52,117 nucleotides of DNA from JALXDT01 sp964634755 (GTDB lineage: Bacteria > Acidobacteriota > Aminicenantia > JAMOAD01), in NCBI GenBank assembly GCA_964634755.1, contig CAZWJH010000007.1, positions 1-52,117 of the forward strand. The letters are read 5' to 3'. The notes beneath the pieces are model-generated. The model saw only the letters and a list, made by a program, of their open reading frames with translations. It did no database searches and was not told the origin of the DNA. The position numbers were made by a program, and so were the translations under genes. Of the stretch, positions 7,374 to 15,923 are shown one piece after another; the first letter of the stretch is position 1; each line of letters opens with the position of its first letter.

Positions 7374-9168
7374 AATCTTTGTGAACATTCCTGTTTACAG
7401 AAGTTTTTCCTACCTTATAGAGGATGAGCAAGCTGAAGATGTTCTTTATAAAAGAGTTAAGATTCCCTTCGGAAAGAGAGTTTTGAATGGTTTTGTTTTT
7501 AATGTTAAGGAATATGAAGAGAGCAAAATAAAGTATAAAAGAATAATTGAAATTTCCGACAAGCAGCTTTTCCTTACTAAGGAAAATGTTAATTTTTTGA
7601 GCGCTCTTTCAGACGCTCTTTTGCTTCCCAAGGGAAAAGTCTTTCTTCTTTCTTTTCCTCCTTTCTATAGAACAGAAGGAAAAATTTCTTTATATGAAGA
7701 AGAAGAAAAAGGAGGGCTCTTTTTAAGAATTGGTACCTTTGATTTTCACATTCTTTTTCAAGAGATAAAAAAAGATATTAAGGGAGGAAAAGAACCTTTT
7801 TTGGTTTTTTCCGATTACTCTGTTCAGGATTATTTTTTAAAGGAGTTTTCCGAGAAAAGTGATTATAAGATTTTAAATTTCAGTAATTCCTCAAGGTTAG
7901 AAAAAACGTGGAGAGAGTTCTTGGAAGGAGAGGGAAATATTCTTTCTGGTATTCTCTATCCCTTTTTTCTTCCGCGACGAAAGCCAACGATTTTTTATTT
8001 GATAGATGAAGGTCCTCAAAAATTTTATCTGACATACCCTTTTAGAATTGATTTGAGAGAAGTTGCTCTGTTTTCATATCAAAGAGGGAGAGGAGGTTTG
8101 AAAATATTTTCATTTTCTCCTTCTTTAAGAATTTTTGATTTTGTAGAAACTTCAAAGGGTAAAGTTGTTTATGGAGGAATAAAGAAAAAGAATGTTTTTC
8201 TTGCTCAGGTTAAGAGAAATGTCTTTAGCAAAGAGCTTAAAGAAAAAACAGAGGAGAAACTCTTAAAAGGGAAAATTCTTTTCTTTATCAATAGAAATGC
8301 AAGAAAAAAATTTCTTTTTTGTCCGAAGTGCAAAACACTTGCCACATGCGAAAAGGATGGGGCTGTTCTTCATCTTGATGAGGAAGGAAAAGTCTTTTGT
8401 CCCCTTTGTAAGCATAAGTATGAACTTCCTCTGAAGTGCCATCTTTGTGGGACCGAGCTTATTAAGATAGGTGGAACAGGAATAAGCACCCTCGAAAAGA
8501 GTGTAAAAAAGGCTTTTCCGGGTATAAAATTATTGAAATTTTCAAGAGAAGAAGTAAAAAAAAGCAAGAAGGAAACAGAGTTGACAAGATCTTTTTTGAA
8601 AGGAGAATTTTCACTCCTAATAGGAACGGAGGTTATTTTAAAACCCTTTCTTTTAAAAAATTTATCTCTTGTTTTCTATTTTTTTCCTGAACTCGATTTA
8701 AAGAGTGAAAACCCGGAGATTTCAGAAAAAATCTTTTACAACCTTACTGTTTTATCTCAAATGGTAGATGAAAACGGGGAGTTAATTATTAAAAGTAAAA
8801 ACCTCGATTTTTATGTAATAGAAGAGTTTTTAAGAGGAAGTTACAAAAGTTTTATAAAAAAGGAAAAAGAGATAAGAGAAAAGTTAAAGTACTTTCCGTT
8901 CTACGATATGATAGTCATAAGAACTTTTTCACGAACAAAAATCACAGCGCTGAAGAAAATTAGAAAATTCAAGGAGATACTAGAAAAAGAGAGAGAGAAG
9001 GAAGAAGAGCTCTTTGGACCTTTTTACAAAAAGGGAGAGAGAGGAGGATATCTTTTTTATCTAATTTTCAGGGGAAAGAGCGATTCTTCTCTAAAGAAGA
9101 AAATAACAGACTATATTTTCCCTCTCACAGATTCTTCCACCTCTTTTTTGATAAACAGATTTATTTAA
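7360..9168 (+). CDS. priA: PriA-like primosomal protein N' lacking Walker A
   Basis: A 602-residue protein with the PriA plan but a ruined helicase site. The N-terminus matches the PriA 3'-DNA-binding domain. Where PriA has the P-loop GVTGSGKTEVY, this protein has RIGTFDFHILF (about residues 123-133), with no P-loop lysine. The DEEH box is reduced to LIDEGPQ. The zinc region is retained, with CPKC, CPLCKHKY and CHLCG, followed by the characteristic GGTGISTLEKSVKKAFPG. The later helicase motif appears as GTEVILKPF where PriA has GTQMIAKG. It probably still binds forked DNA and loads the replisome without unwinding; actinobacterial PriA is also described as ATPase-deficient. ATG 7360 is preferred to the TTG one codon upstream. 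It ends exactly against metH on the other strand. Confidence 0.82.
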   Translation: MKIAEIFVNIPVYRSFSYLIEDEQAEDVLYKRVKIPFGKRVLNGFVFNVKEYEESKIKYKRIIEISDKQLFLTKENVNFLSALSDALLLPKGKVFLLSFPPFYRTEGKISLYEEEEKGGLFLRIGTFDFHILFQEIKKDIKGGKEPFLVFSDYSVQDYFLKEFSEKSDYKILNFSNSSRLEKTWREFLEGEGNILSGILYPFFLPRRKPTIFYLIDEGPQKFYLTYPFRIDLREVALFSYQRGRGGLKIFSFSPSLRIFDFVETSKGKVVYGGIKKKNVFLAQVKRNVFSKELKEKTEEKLLKGKILFFINRNARKKFLFCPKCKTLATCEKDGAVLHLDEEGKVFCPLCKHKYELPLKCHLCGTELIKIGGTGISTLEKSVKKAFPGIKLLKFSREEVKKSKKETELTRSFLKGEFSLLIGTEVILKPFLLKNLSLVFYFFPELDLKSENPEISEKIFYNLTVLSQMVDENGELIIKSKNLDFYVIEEFLRGSYKSFIKKEKEIREKLKYFPFYDMIVIRTFSRTKITALKKIRKFKEILEKEREKEEELFGPFYKKGERGGYLFYLIFRGKSDSSLKKKITDYIFPLTDSSTSFLINRFI

Positions 9169-11580
9169 TTATTCCAGAAACCTTTCAATTTTTCTAACAG
9201 TATCCATGGCATCCTTGCAATAAGCATCAGCACCTATCTCCCTTGCAAAAGAGGGAGAAACCGCAGCTCCTCCGATGAAAACTTTTGCCTTGAGCTTTTT
9301 TTCCCTTTTTAGATTTACAACAACTCCCATTTCTTCCATTGTTGTTGTCATCAAAGCGGAAAGACCTATGAAGTCAGCTTTTTCTTTTTCAGCTGTTTCA
9401 ATGATTTTTTCAGAGGGAACATTTTTCCCAAGATCAATAACATCATATCCATAATTTCTCAGCACTAAAGCCACTATGTTTTTTCCAATATCATGAAGGT
9501 CCCCTTTAACAGTGGCAATTACTATTTTTGCCTTTTTATTTGTTTTACCTTCAACTTTTAAATTCTTTTCTATTATTTCTGATGCTGATTCCATAGCTTC
9601 AGCAGATAGAATTAGTTGGGGTAGAAAATATATTTTTTGCTCATAGTAGTCTCCGACCTTTTTTAAGGCAGGGGATAAAATCTCTTCAAGAACATCGAGG
9701 GGAGCTCTTCCTTCTTTTATAAGCTCCTCTGTAAGTTTTCTTGTTTCCTCTTTTTCCCCTTCTAAAACAGCCTCAAAAAGTCTTTCCTCTTTTGTTTTTT
9801 CTTTTTTTTCTTCCTTTTCCTCAACTTTTATTTCTATTTTTTTGTATGTATTCACATAATTTACGAGCCCCCTATCCCTTCCTGTTATTGCATCTGATGC
9901 TCTAATAATATTAATAATTTCCGGGTCAAGAGGGTTCAGAATACCAGAATCAAGTCCATTATAGATAGCGTTTGCTAAAAAGGTCCTGTTTAAAATGTCT
10001 CTTGCAGGAAGGCCAAAAGAGAAGTTTGAAAGACCGATTACAGTGTTAAGCCCCATTTCCTTTATCATCCTAATGGCTTTTATTGTTTCCTCTCCATTTT
10101 TTTGAGAGGTAGAAATTGTTAAAACAATAGGGTCCACTAAAAGCTCTTCTTCTGTTAAACCATAATCAAGGGCTATTTTATAGAGTTTTTCTATTATCTT
10201 TACCCTATCTTCGGCTTTTTCCGGGATTCCCTTGTCATTTAGAGCAAGGAGAACCGCGCCGGCTCCATATTCTTTTGCTACAGGAAAGAGATTTTCATAA
10301 GATTCAGGATCTCCTGTTATTGAATTTATAAAGGCTTTTCCACTGTAAACTTTAAGAGCCTCTTCTATAGCTTCTTTTTTATTGTTATCAATGAAAAGAG
10401 GTATTTTTGTTGTGCTTTGAATCTGTTTTAAGGCTTTTGCGTAAAAAAGGAATCTCTTTTCTCCTGTTCTACCGAAATTTACATCAAGAGCATGGGCTCC
10501 CGCTTCTTCCTGTCTTCTTGCAAGCTTTCTTATAGTATCAAGTTTTTCTTCTTTTAGTTCTTTTAAAAGTTTTTTCTTTCCGAATGGATTTATGTTTTCT
10601 CCTATTATTTTAAAAGGAAGAAGTGAGCCGCTTTCAAATATGGAGTTTCTGCTTGTTGCTATTGTAATTTTTTTGCTATCTTCTTTTATTTTTACGGGAG
10701 CTTTTCCCTTATATTTTTTTGCAATCTTTTTTATGTGTTCAGGCGTTGTCCCACAGCACCCCCCTATTATATTTGCTCCATTTTCATAGAAAATATCAAC
10801 ATATTCAATATATTCATCAGGTGTCATAGGAAATTCAATTTTTCCCTCTCTTTTCTCAGGAATACCGGCATTTGCATAAATAATCATAGGTTTTTTCCAG
10901 TAAGCTCTTATTTCCTTTACAAAATTCACAAACTCTTTAGGATGTCCTCCGCAATTTACGCCGAAAACATCCAACTCCATTGCTTTAAAAGTTGCGGCTG
11001 AAATGGAGGGAGAGGAGCCTGTTAAGGTAAGCTCTCCTTCAAGAGGATAAGAAATTGAGACAGCGACAGGTTTTTTTGTTGCTTTTTTTGCTGCTCTTAG
11101 AGCTATCTTGGCTTCCAAAATATCTATTTGAGTTTCAATTAAGATAAAATCAACCCCTCCTTCGTCAAGAGCTTTTACCTGCTCGAAGTAACCATCAAAA
11201 ACAGTTTGCTCATTGAGCTCTCCTAAGGGAGAAATTAATTTTCCCAGAGGCCCGATGGAACCTGCGATAAAGATATTCTTTCCTGTTTCACGAATGGCTC
11301 TTTTTGCTATATCGACACCTGCAAGGTTTAACTCTTTTACCCTTTCTCCCAAACCATACTCTTTCAGTTTTAGTCGGTTTCCTCCGAAGGTATTGGTTTC
11401 TATAATGTCCGCTCCCGCTTTTATATAGCTTTTGTGAATATCAATTATAAGCTCTTTGCTTTCAATATTCATTAGTTCAGGACAGCCAAAATCGGAGGAG
11501 CCTATTTTTTTCATTATCTCTGTTCCCATTGCTCCGTCCAGGATCAATACTCTTTTGTTTAGTTCTTCCAAAAATTTCAT
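9169..11580 (-). CDS. metH: Cobalamin-dependent methionine synthase, short form
   Basis: Transfers a methyl group from methyltetrahydrofolate to homocysteine through cobalamin. The 803 residues cover the homocysteine domain (about 1-300; zinc ligands in GVNCGG and GGCCGTTPEH), the pterin domain (about 320-580; GENINPFGKKK) and the cobalamin module (about 640-803; cap helices, then DLHDIGKNI near 693-701 with the cobalt-binding His). A standard MetH of about 1,200 residues adds a C-terminal S-adenosylmethionine reactivation domain. That domain is missing here and is instead supplied by the overlapping upstream gene. A Glu/Lys-rich linker near 605-625 joins the pterin and cobalamin parts. It is translationally coupled to the activation gene by an ATGA overlap. 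Confidence 0.93.
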   Translation of the reverse strand: MKFLEELNKRVLILDGAMGTEIMKKIGSSDFGCPELMNIESKELIIDIHKSYIKAGADIIETNTFGGNRLKLKEYGLGERVKELNLAGVDIAKRAIRETGKNIFIAGSIGPLGKLISPLGELNEQTVFDGYFEQVKALDEGGVDFILIETQIDILEAKIALRAAKKATKKPVAVSISYPLEGELTLTGSSPSISAATFKAMELDVFGVNCGGHPKEFVNFVKEIRAYWKKPMIIYANAGIPEKREGKIEFPMTPDEYIEYVDIFYENGANIIGGCCGTTPEHIKKIAKKYKGKAPVKIKEDSKKITIATSRNSIFESGSLLPFKIIGENINPFGKKKLLKELKEEKLDTIRKLARRQEEAGAHALDVNFGRTGEKRFLFYAKALKQIQSTTKIPLFIDNNKKEAIEEALKVYSGKAFINSITGDPESYENLFPVAKEYGAGAVLLALNDKGIPEKAEDRVKIIEKLYKIALDYGLTEEELLVDPIVLTISTSQKNGEETIKAIRMIKEMGLNTVIGLSNFSFGLPARDILNRTFLANAIYNGLDSGILNPLDPEIINIIRASDAITGRDRGLVNYVNTYKKIEIKVEEKEEKKEKTKEERLFEAVLEGEKEETRKLTEELIKEGRAPLDVLEEILSPALKKVGDYYEQKIYFLPQLILSAEAMESASEIIEKNLKVEGKTNKKAKIVIATVKGDLHDIGKNIVALVLRNYGYDVIDLGKNVPSEKIIETAEKEKADFIGLSALMTTTMEEMGVVVNLKREKKLKAKVFIGGAAVSPSFAREIGADAYCKDAMDTVRKIERFLE

Positions 11581-12203
11581 TTTTCCACTCCTATGATAGC
11601 GGTTATTGTTTTTTGTGGTAAAAGAATGTTTGTGTCAAGGATTTTTATATCTAATTTTTCAAGGGAAAGCTCTTTGTAAAGCCCTCTCTGAAAGGAAAGT
11701 TTTAAATCCCCGTATCCCGGGCTGAACCTTTTTGTTAAGGTGTATCTGTTTTGTCTTGCCTCTATGTCAAGATGATGATTAAAGGAATTTGCCGCTCCTT
11801 CAACAGCTTCACTTCCCACAGCATCATATATTAAAGCTTCGTTATACTCCCCCTTTTCATTTAATTCTGCTATCTTATTATCAATCCACCAACCAATTGT
11901 TATCCCCATGAAAATTGTGGCAAAAGATTCTGAAAGAAGAGAGGATATGTCTTTACTCTTTATTTTTATTTCACTGTTAAGAAAATAAACAGTATTATTT
12001 TCAATTTTTTCTATTTTTCTTATTATGTAAACAGTTTTTACCAAAGCTTTTTTCTGAGTTTGCTCAAGTATTTTTTCAATTTTTTCCGCAAAAATTTTTG
12101 ATACTTTTGTTTTCTCTCTTTTATAACCCAAAATAGATAGAACATTCTTTTTGTTTATTATATAGCTGATGTTTTCTTTTAAAATAATCTTATCAAATCT
12201 CAT
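11577..12203 (-). CDS. Methionine synthase activation-domain protein
   Basis: A 208-residue cytoplasmic protein related to the C-terminal reactivation domain of MetH, which binds S-adenosylmethionine and re-methylates oxidised cobalamin. The signature is RFSPGYGDL (about residues 162-170) followed by Q, and the closing ILLPQKTITAIIGV, which matches the RxxPGYG and 'P.KS.taiiG' pattern of that domain. The N-terminal half is less conserved. Encoding it as a separate gene next to a shortened metH is known from Thermotoga and some other anaerobes. The ATG at 12203 has GAAAG just upstream and a TATAAT 17 bases before. It is the first gene of a two-gene minus-strand operon. Confidence 0.82.
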   Translation of the reverse strand: MRFDKIILKENISYIINKKNVLSILGYKREKTKVSKIFAEKIEKILEQTQKKALVKTVYIIRKIEKIENNTVYFLNSEIKIKSKDISSLLSESFATIFMGITIGWWIDNKIAELNEKGEYNEALIYDAVGSEAVEGAANSFNHHLDIEARQNRYTLTKRFSPGYGDLKLSFQRGLYKELSLEKLDIKILDTNILLPQKTITAIIGVEK

Positions 12204-12219
12204 CTTTCTTTCCCAAAAG

Positions 12220-12225
12220 ATTATA
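12220..12225 (-). promoter_or_regulatory. -10 element of the metH operon
   Basis: A perfect TATAAT reads leftward 16 bases before the ATG at 12203, giving a short leader of about 10 bases with a GGGAAAG ribosome site. There is no TGn extension. The -35 region at 17-base spacing falls in a T-run on this strand. Confidence 0.5.
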
Positions 12226-12256
12226 CTATTGGAAGAAGAAAAAAAAAAGATATATA

Positions 12257-12282
12257 GAAAACCCTATTTTTATAGGGTTTTC
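12257..12282. repeat. Perfect 11-bp inverted repeat between metH and hrcA operons
   Basis: Arms GAAAACCCTAT and ATAGGGTTTTC are perfectly complementary around a TTTT loop. It sits between two divergent promoters, 11 bases upstream of the hrcA -35. Read on the minus strand it is followed by a T-run, so it has the shape of a terminator, yet no upstream minus-strand gene would need one there. An operator or a block on antisense transcription is as likely. It does not match the CIRCE consensus. Confidence 0.6.
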
Positions 12283-12293
12283 AAAGATAAAGA

Positions 12294-12322
12294 TTGACAA
12301 AAGCTAACTAATTTGCTATTTT
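12294..12322 (+). promoter_or_regulatory. Promoter of the hrcA-grpE-dnaK-dnaJ operon
   Basis: TTGACA (12294-12299), a 17-base spacer and TATTTT (12317-12322) with a TGn extension at 12314. This is a strong sigma-70-type promoter. The predicted start of transcription, near 12329, is only about 3 bases before the hrcA ATG, so the mRNA would be nearly leaderless. No CIRCE repeat is present. Confidence 0.65.
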
Positions 12323-12331
12323 AAAAGAGAG

Positions 12332-13348
12332 ATGTGGTTGACAAAGAGAGAAAAGGAAGTCTTAAGGCTTGTTATTGAACTTTATATGGAGAAGGGAACC
12401 CCTGTTTCTTCCCGGATGGTTTCAAAAAAAAAGAGGGATTTTTTTAGTCCTGCAACAATAAGAAATGATATGCTTTCTTTGGAAGAAAAAGGCTACCTTT
12501 ATCAACCGCATTCTCAATCAGGCAGAATTCCAACTACAAGAGCTATTAACTATTATTTAAAAAACTTGATGGACGAAACAAAGATAGAAGTACCAGAACT
12601 TGATTTCAGAGACCTTTCCGGAGAATTTACCGATTTAACAAAGTTCTGGAAAGCTGTTTCCCAAAATCTTTCATCTTTTTCGGAAAATATAGGTTTTATT
12701 GTTGCTCCTTCTTTCTTTTCACTTTCTTTTACAAGTGTAAAGTTTTTAAAAATAGGCAAAGGTAAAATTATAATCATCTTAGAAACTCCGGGGGGGTTAG
12801 TTGCAACAAGGGTTGTTAAAGTTAAAGAAGAGATTTTACAAAGAGATCTTGATGACTTTTCTCTTTATATTAATACTCATTACAGAGGAAAGAGCTTGGA
12901 TTATGTTTTGAAAGATGTTTATATTAATGCGAAAAGGGAGCAGAAAAAGCTTTTACTGTTTATCTCTGTTTTAAAATCTTATGTTACAAACAAAGATTCA
13001 AAATTTGAGTTTTATTTTGATGGTGAAGAGAAGATGTTAGAGAAAACGATAGATGATGATGTTAAGAGAATAAAGGAGCTCGTTCAAATTCTTGAAAATA
13101 GGGACAAATTGATAAAACTTTTAAGTGAAGCAAAAAACCAGGAGGATGTTAGTGTTTTCTTCTCCCCTCTCATAGGAGAGGAAACATACGAAGATTTTAG
13201 TCTTTTTGTATCCGATTATCAGTGTGGAGAAGAGATGGAAGGTAAAGTTGGAATTTTGGGATTCAGGAGGCTTAATTATCCCATTGTATACAACCTTGTT
13301 AAAAAGACAGCAAGGAGTTTGTCGGGTATTTTGGGAGAAAATTTATAG
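12332..13348 (+). CDS. hrcA: Heat-inducible transcription repressor HrcA
   Basis: Repressor of chaperone operons, 338 residues, normal for the family. The N-terminal winged helix begins LTKREKEVLRLVIELYMEKG and has the typical TPVSSRMVSKK, SPATIRNDM and GYLYQPHSQSGRIPT segments (to about residue 69). The central and C-terminal GAF-like dimerisation regions follow, ending with FRRLNYPIVYNLV. It is the first gene of its operon, as in many bacteria. The start is fixed by the family N-terminus; the promoter lies so close that little or no 5' leader is left. The known HrcA operator (CIRCE, TTAGCACTC-N9-GAGTGCTAA) is not upstream, so either the operator has diverged or HrcA acts elsewhere. Confidence 0.93.
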   Translation: MWLTKREKEVLRLVIELYMEKGTPVSSRMVSKKKRDFFSPATIRNDMLSLEEKGYLYQPHSQSGRIPTTRAINYYLKNLMDETKIEVPELDFRDLSGEFTDLTKFWKAVSQNLSSFSENIGFIVAPSFFSLSFTSVKFLKIGKGKIIIILETPGGLVATRVVKVKEEILQRDLDDFSLYINTHYRGKSLDYVLKDVYINAKREQKKLLLFISVLKSYVTNKDSKFEFYFDGEEKMLEKTIDDDVKRIKELVQILENRDKLIKLLSEAKNQEDVSVFFSPLIGEETYEDFSLFVSDYQCGEEMEGKVGILGFRRLNYPIVYNLVKKTARSLSGILGENL

Positions 13349-13359
13349 GAGAGGGAAGA

Positions 13360-14019
13360 ATGAGTGAAGACAAAAAAAAGATAAACGATAATGCAGTTAG
13401 AGTGGAAATTTCGGAAGAGGGCAAAGAGAAAGCCCATGTTGAAAGAAAGAATGAGGGCCACAAAAAAGAGGATCCTGTAAAGAGGAAGAAAAGAGAAAAA
13501 GCAAAAAAGCTTCTTTTGGAATTGGAAAAATATAAAAGAGAGAATAAAGAGCTGAATGAAAGACTATTGAGAAGATTAGCGGATTTTGAAAATTATAAAA
13601 AGAGGGTTCAGCAGGAGAAAGAGCAATATCTCAGGGAAAAGATGGGGGTTTTTATTTTTGATCTTTTGAATGTTGTGGATAACTTTGAAAGAGCAATTCA
13701 ACACTTGACTGAAGAGGAAAAGAAAACTCCTCTTGCTCAAGGTATTCAGCTTACTTACAAACAATTAAAGGATCTTTTAAATAAATATGAGGTTTATGAA
13801 ATAGATACCTCGGATGGAATTTTTAATCCTCACTTTCACCAGCCTTTGGACAAGGAAGAAGTGGAAGAGGAATTAGAACAACCTATGATTTCACAAGTGT
13901 ATCAAAAGGGATACCTTTTCAAAAGTAATGTATTGAGACCTACCCTTGTAAAAGTTAAGGTGAAAAGAGAGGGGAAAAAAGAAAACAATGAGGAGGTGGG
14001 GAATGAAGAGAAAGATTAA
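13360..14019 (+). CDS. grpE: Nucleotide exchange factor GrpE
   Basis: Releases ADP from DnaK. It has 219 residues. The first 65 or so are highly charged and low-complexity and lead into a long coiled coil. The conserved body has RRLADFENYKKRVQQE (about 69-84), VVDNFERAI and, near the end, the beta-domain segment FNPHFHQPL and GYLFKSNVLRPTLVKV. The acidic and basic N-terminal tail is longer than in E. coli and probably disordered. It follows hrcA by 11 bases with GGGAAG upstream. Confidence 0.95.
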   Translation: MSEDKKKINDNAVRVEISEEGKEKAHVERKNEGHKKEDPVKRKKREKAKKLLLELEKYKRENKELNERLLRRLADFENYKKRVQQEKEQYLREKMGVFIFDLLNVVDNFERAIQHLTEEEKKTPLAQGIQLTYKQLKDLLNKYEVYEIDTSDGIFNPHFHQPLDKEEVEEELEQPMISQVYQKGYLFKSNVLRPTLVKVKVKREGKKENNEEVGNEEKD

Positions 14020-14030
14020 AGGGGGTAAAG

Positions 14031-15923
14031 ATGGGAAAAACCATAGGAATTGACTTAGGTACAACAAATTCTTGCGTCGCTTATATGGAAGGGGCTGAGT
14101 CTAAAATAATTCCCTCTTCAGAAGGAAGCAGAACAGTTCCCTCTGTTGTTGGTTTTTCTTCTGATGATACGAAGATAGTAGGAAACATAGCAAAGAGACA
14201 GATTTTAACGAATCCAAAGAGAAGTTTTTATTCAATAAAAAGATTGATAGGAAGAAAGTATGATTCAAAGGTTGTTCAAGAGCTGAAGAAAAGAGTTACT
14301 TATGAGATTATTCCTGCTGAAAACGGGGATGTGAGATTGAAGATGGGGGATAAGATTCTTAGTCCTCAAGAGATCTCCGCTTATATCCTCATGTATCTTA
14401 GAGATAACGCAGAAGAGTTTTTGGGAGAAGAAATAAACAAAGCAATAATCACCGTTCCCGCAAACTTTGATGATTCTCAAAGGCAGGCAACAAAAGATGC
14501 TGCAACGATTGCAGGAATAGAGATATTGAGAATAATAAATGAGCCTACAGCAGCATGCCTGGCATACGGTTTTCATAAAAAAAGGGAAGGAAAGTTTTTT
14601 ATCTATGATCTTGGAGGAGGAACTTTTGATGTTTCTATTTTGGAGATAAATGAAGGTGTTTTCAGAGTTTTGTCAACAAGGGGAGATTCCTTTTTAGGAG
14701 GGGATGATTTTGATAGAAGAATAGTTGATTGGATTTTGGAAGAATTTAAAAAGGAAAATGGAGTGGATGTTTCAAATGATCCCTTTGTTTTTCAGAGAGT
14801 TTTGGAAGTTTCCGAAAAAGCAAAGATGGAATTATCTTATGCAACGGAGACAGAGATAAACCTTCCATATGTTTATATTGATGACAGTGGTCCAAAACAC
14901 ATAATAAAAACCCTCACGAGAAAAAAACTAGAGGAGCTAACAGAGGACCTTGTTGACAGAACTATACCGTATATGAAAGAAGCCTTGAGTAAAGCAAACC
15001 TTACCATAAATGATATTGATGATATTATTTTAGTCGGGGGTCAAACAAGAATGCCCCTTGTTAAAAGAAAGATAGAGGAATTTTTCGGAAAAGCTCCAAG
15101 AGCCGATATTAATCCGGATGAGGTTGTTGCAATGGGAGCTGCTGTACAGAGCGCAATTTTGGCAGGGGAAATTAAGGACATAGTTCTTCTTGATGTGACG
15201 CCCTTATCTCTCGGTATTGAAACAAAGGGAGATGTTTTCACAAGAATTATCCCAATGAACACAACTATCCCTGTAAAAAAACAGAAAATATTTACAACTG
15301 TAACAGATAACCAATCGGTGGTTAAAATTCATGTTCTCCAGGGAGAAAGAGAAATTGCGTCTGAAAATAGGTCTTTGGGATGGTTTGAATTGGTAGATAT
15401 TCCCCCTGCGCCTAAAGGAGTTCCTCAGATCGTTGTTACATTTGAGATTAATGCTGATGGGATAGTTCAGGTTTCCGCAAAGGACAAAGCATCGGGTTTT
15501 GAGCAAAAGATAAAAATTAATCCATCCTCAGGTCTTTCTCCTGAGGAGATAAAGAGAATGAAAGAAGAGGCAGAAAAGTATAAAGAGAAAGATATGATGA
15601 AAAAATTATTGAATAAAGAGAAAAATGCGCTTGCTTCTATTGTAGAAGCTATCTCTCACTCGTACAATAACCTTAAAGATAGAATGAAAAATGAGCACAG
15701 TGTGGAAATAGAGGGGTTTTTAAACAGAGCAAAGACAGCCCTTGAAGGAGAAGATTTGAAGACATTGGAGAAGATAAGGGAAGAGGGAGAGTACTTTCAA
15801 GATAAGATTTATGATATAATAAATGAAATCTATAATAAAGGAATTTTAGGAAATATTGGTCCTGAGGTAAAGAAAGAGGAAGGAGATAAAAGCAAGGAAG
15901 TAGAAGAGAAAGATGAAAAATAA
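14031..15923 (+). CDS. dnaK: Chaperone DnaK (Hsp70)
   Basis: ATP-dependent Hsp70 of 630 residues. The ATPase domain has GIDLGTTNSCVAYMEG at its start, FIYDLGGGTFDVSIL (about 192-206) and the ILVGGQTRMPLV segment. The interdomain linker is VLLDVTPLSLGIET. The substrate-binding beta domain and helical lid follow, with a Lys/Glu-rich tail. Start: ATG at 14031 after AAAGGGGG. It overlaps dnaJ by 11 bases. Unlike many Hsp70s the lid contains a short insert-free helical region, and nothing essential is missing. Confidence 0.97.
   Translation: MGKTIGIDLGTTNSCVAYMEGAESKIIPSSEGSRTVPSVVGFSSDDTKIVGNIAKRQILTNPKRSFYSIKRLIGRKYDSKVVQELKKRVTYEIIPAENGDVRLKMGDKILSPQEISAYILMYLRDNAEEFLGEEINKAIITVPANFDDSQRQATKDAATIAGIEILRIINEPTAACLAYGFHKKREGKFFIYDLGGGTFDVSILEINEGVFRVLSTRGDSFLGGDDFDRRIVDWILEEFKKENGVDVSNDPFVFQRVLEVSEKAKMELSYATETEINLPYVYIDDSGPKHIIKTLTRKKLEELTEDLVDRTIPYMKEALSKANLTINDIDDIILVGGQTRMPLVKRKIEEFFGKAPRADINPDEVVAMGAAVQSAILAGEIKDIVLLDVTPLSLGIETKGDVFTRIIPMNTTIPVKKQKIFTTVTDNQSVVKIHVLQGEREIASENRSLGWFELVDIPPAPKGVPQIVVTFEINADGIVQVSAKDKASGFEQKIKINPSSGLSPEEIKRMKEEAEKYKEKDMMKKLLNKEKNALASIVEAISHSYNNLKDRMKNEHSVEIEGFLNRAKTALEGEDLKTLEKIREEGEYFQDKIYDIINEIYNKGILGNIGPEVKKEEGDKSKEVEEKDEK

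Noticed and set aside
12204..12331. CIRCE operator upstream of hrcA
   Set aside because: No TTAGCACTC or GAGTGCTAA-like arms are present. The only inverted repeat has a different sequence.
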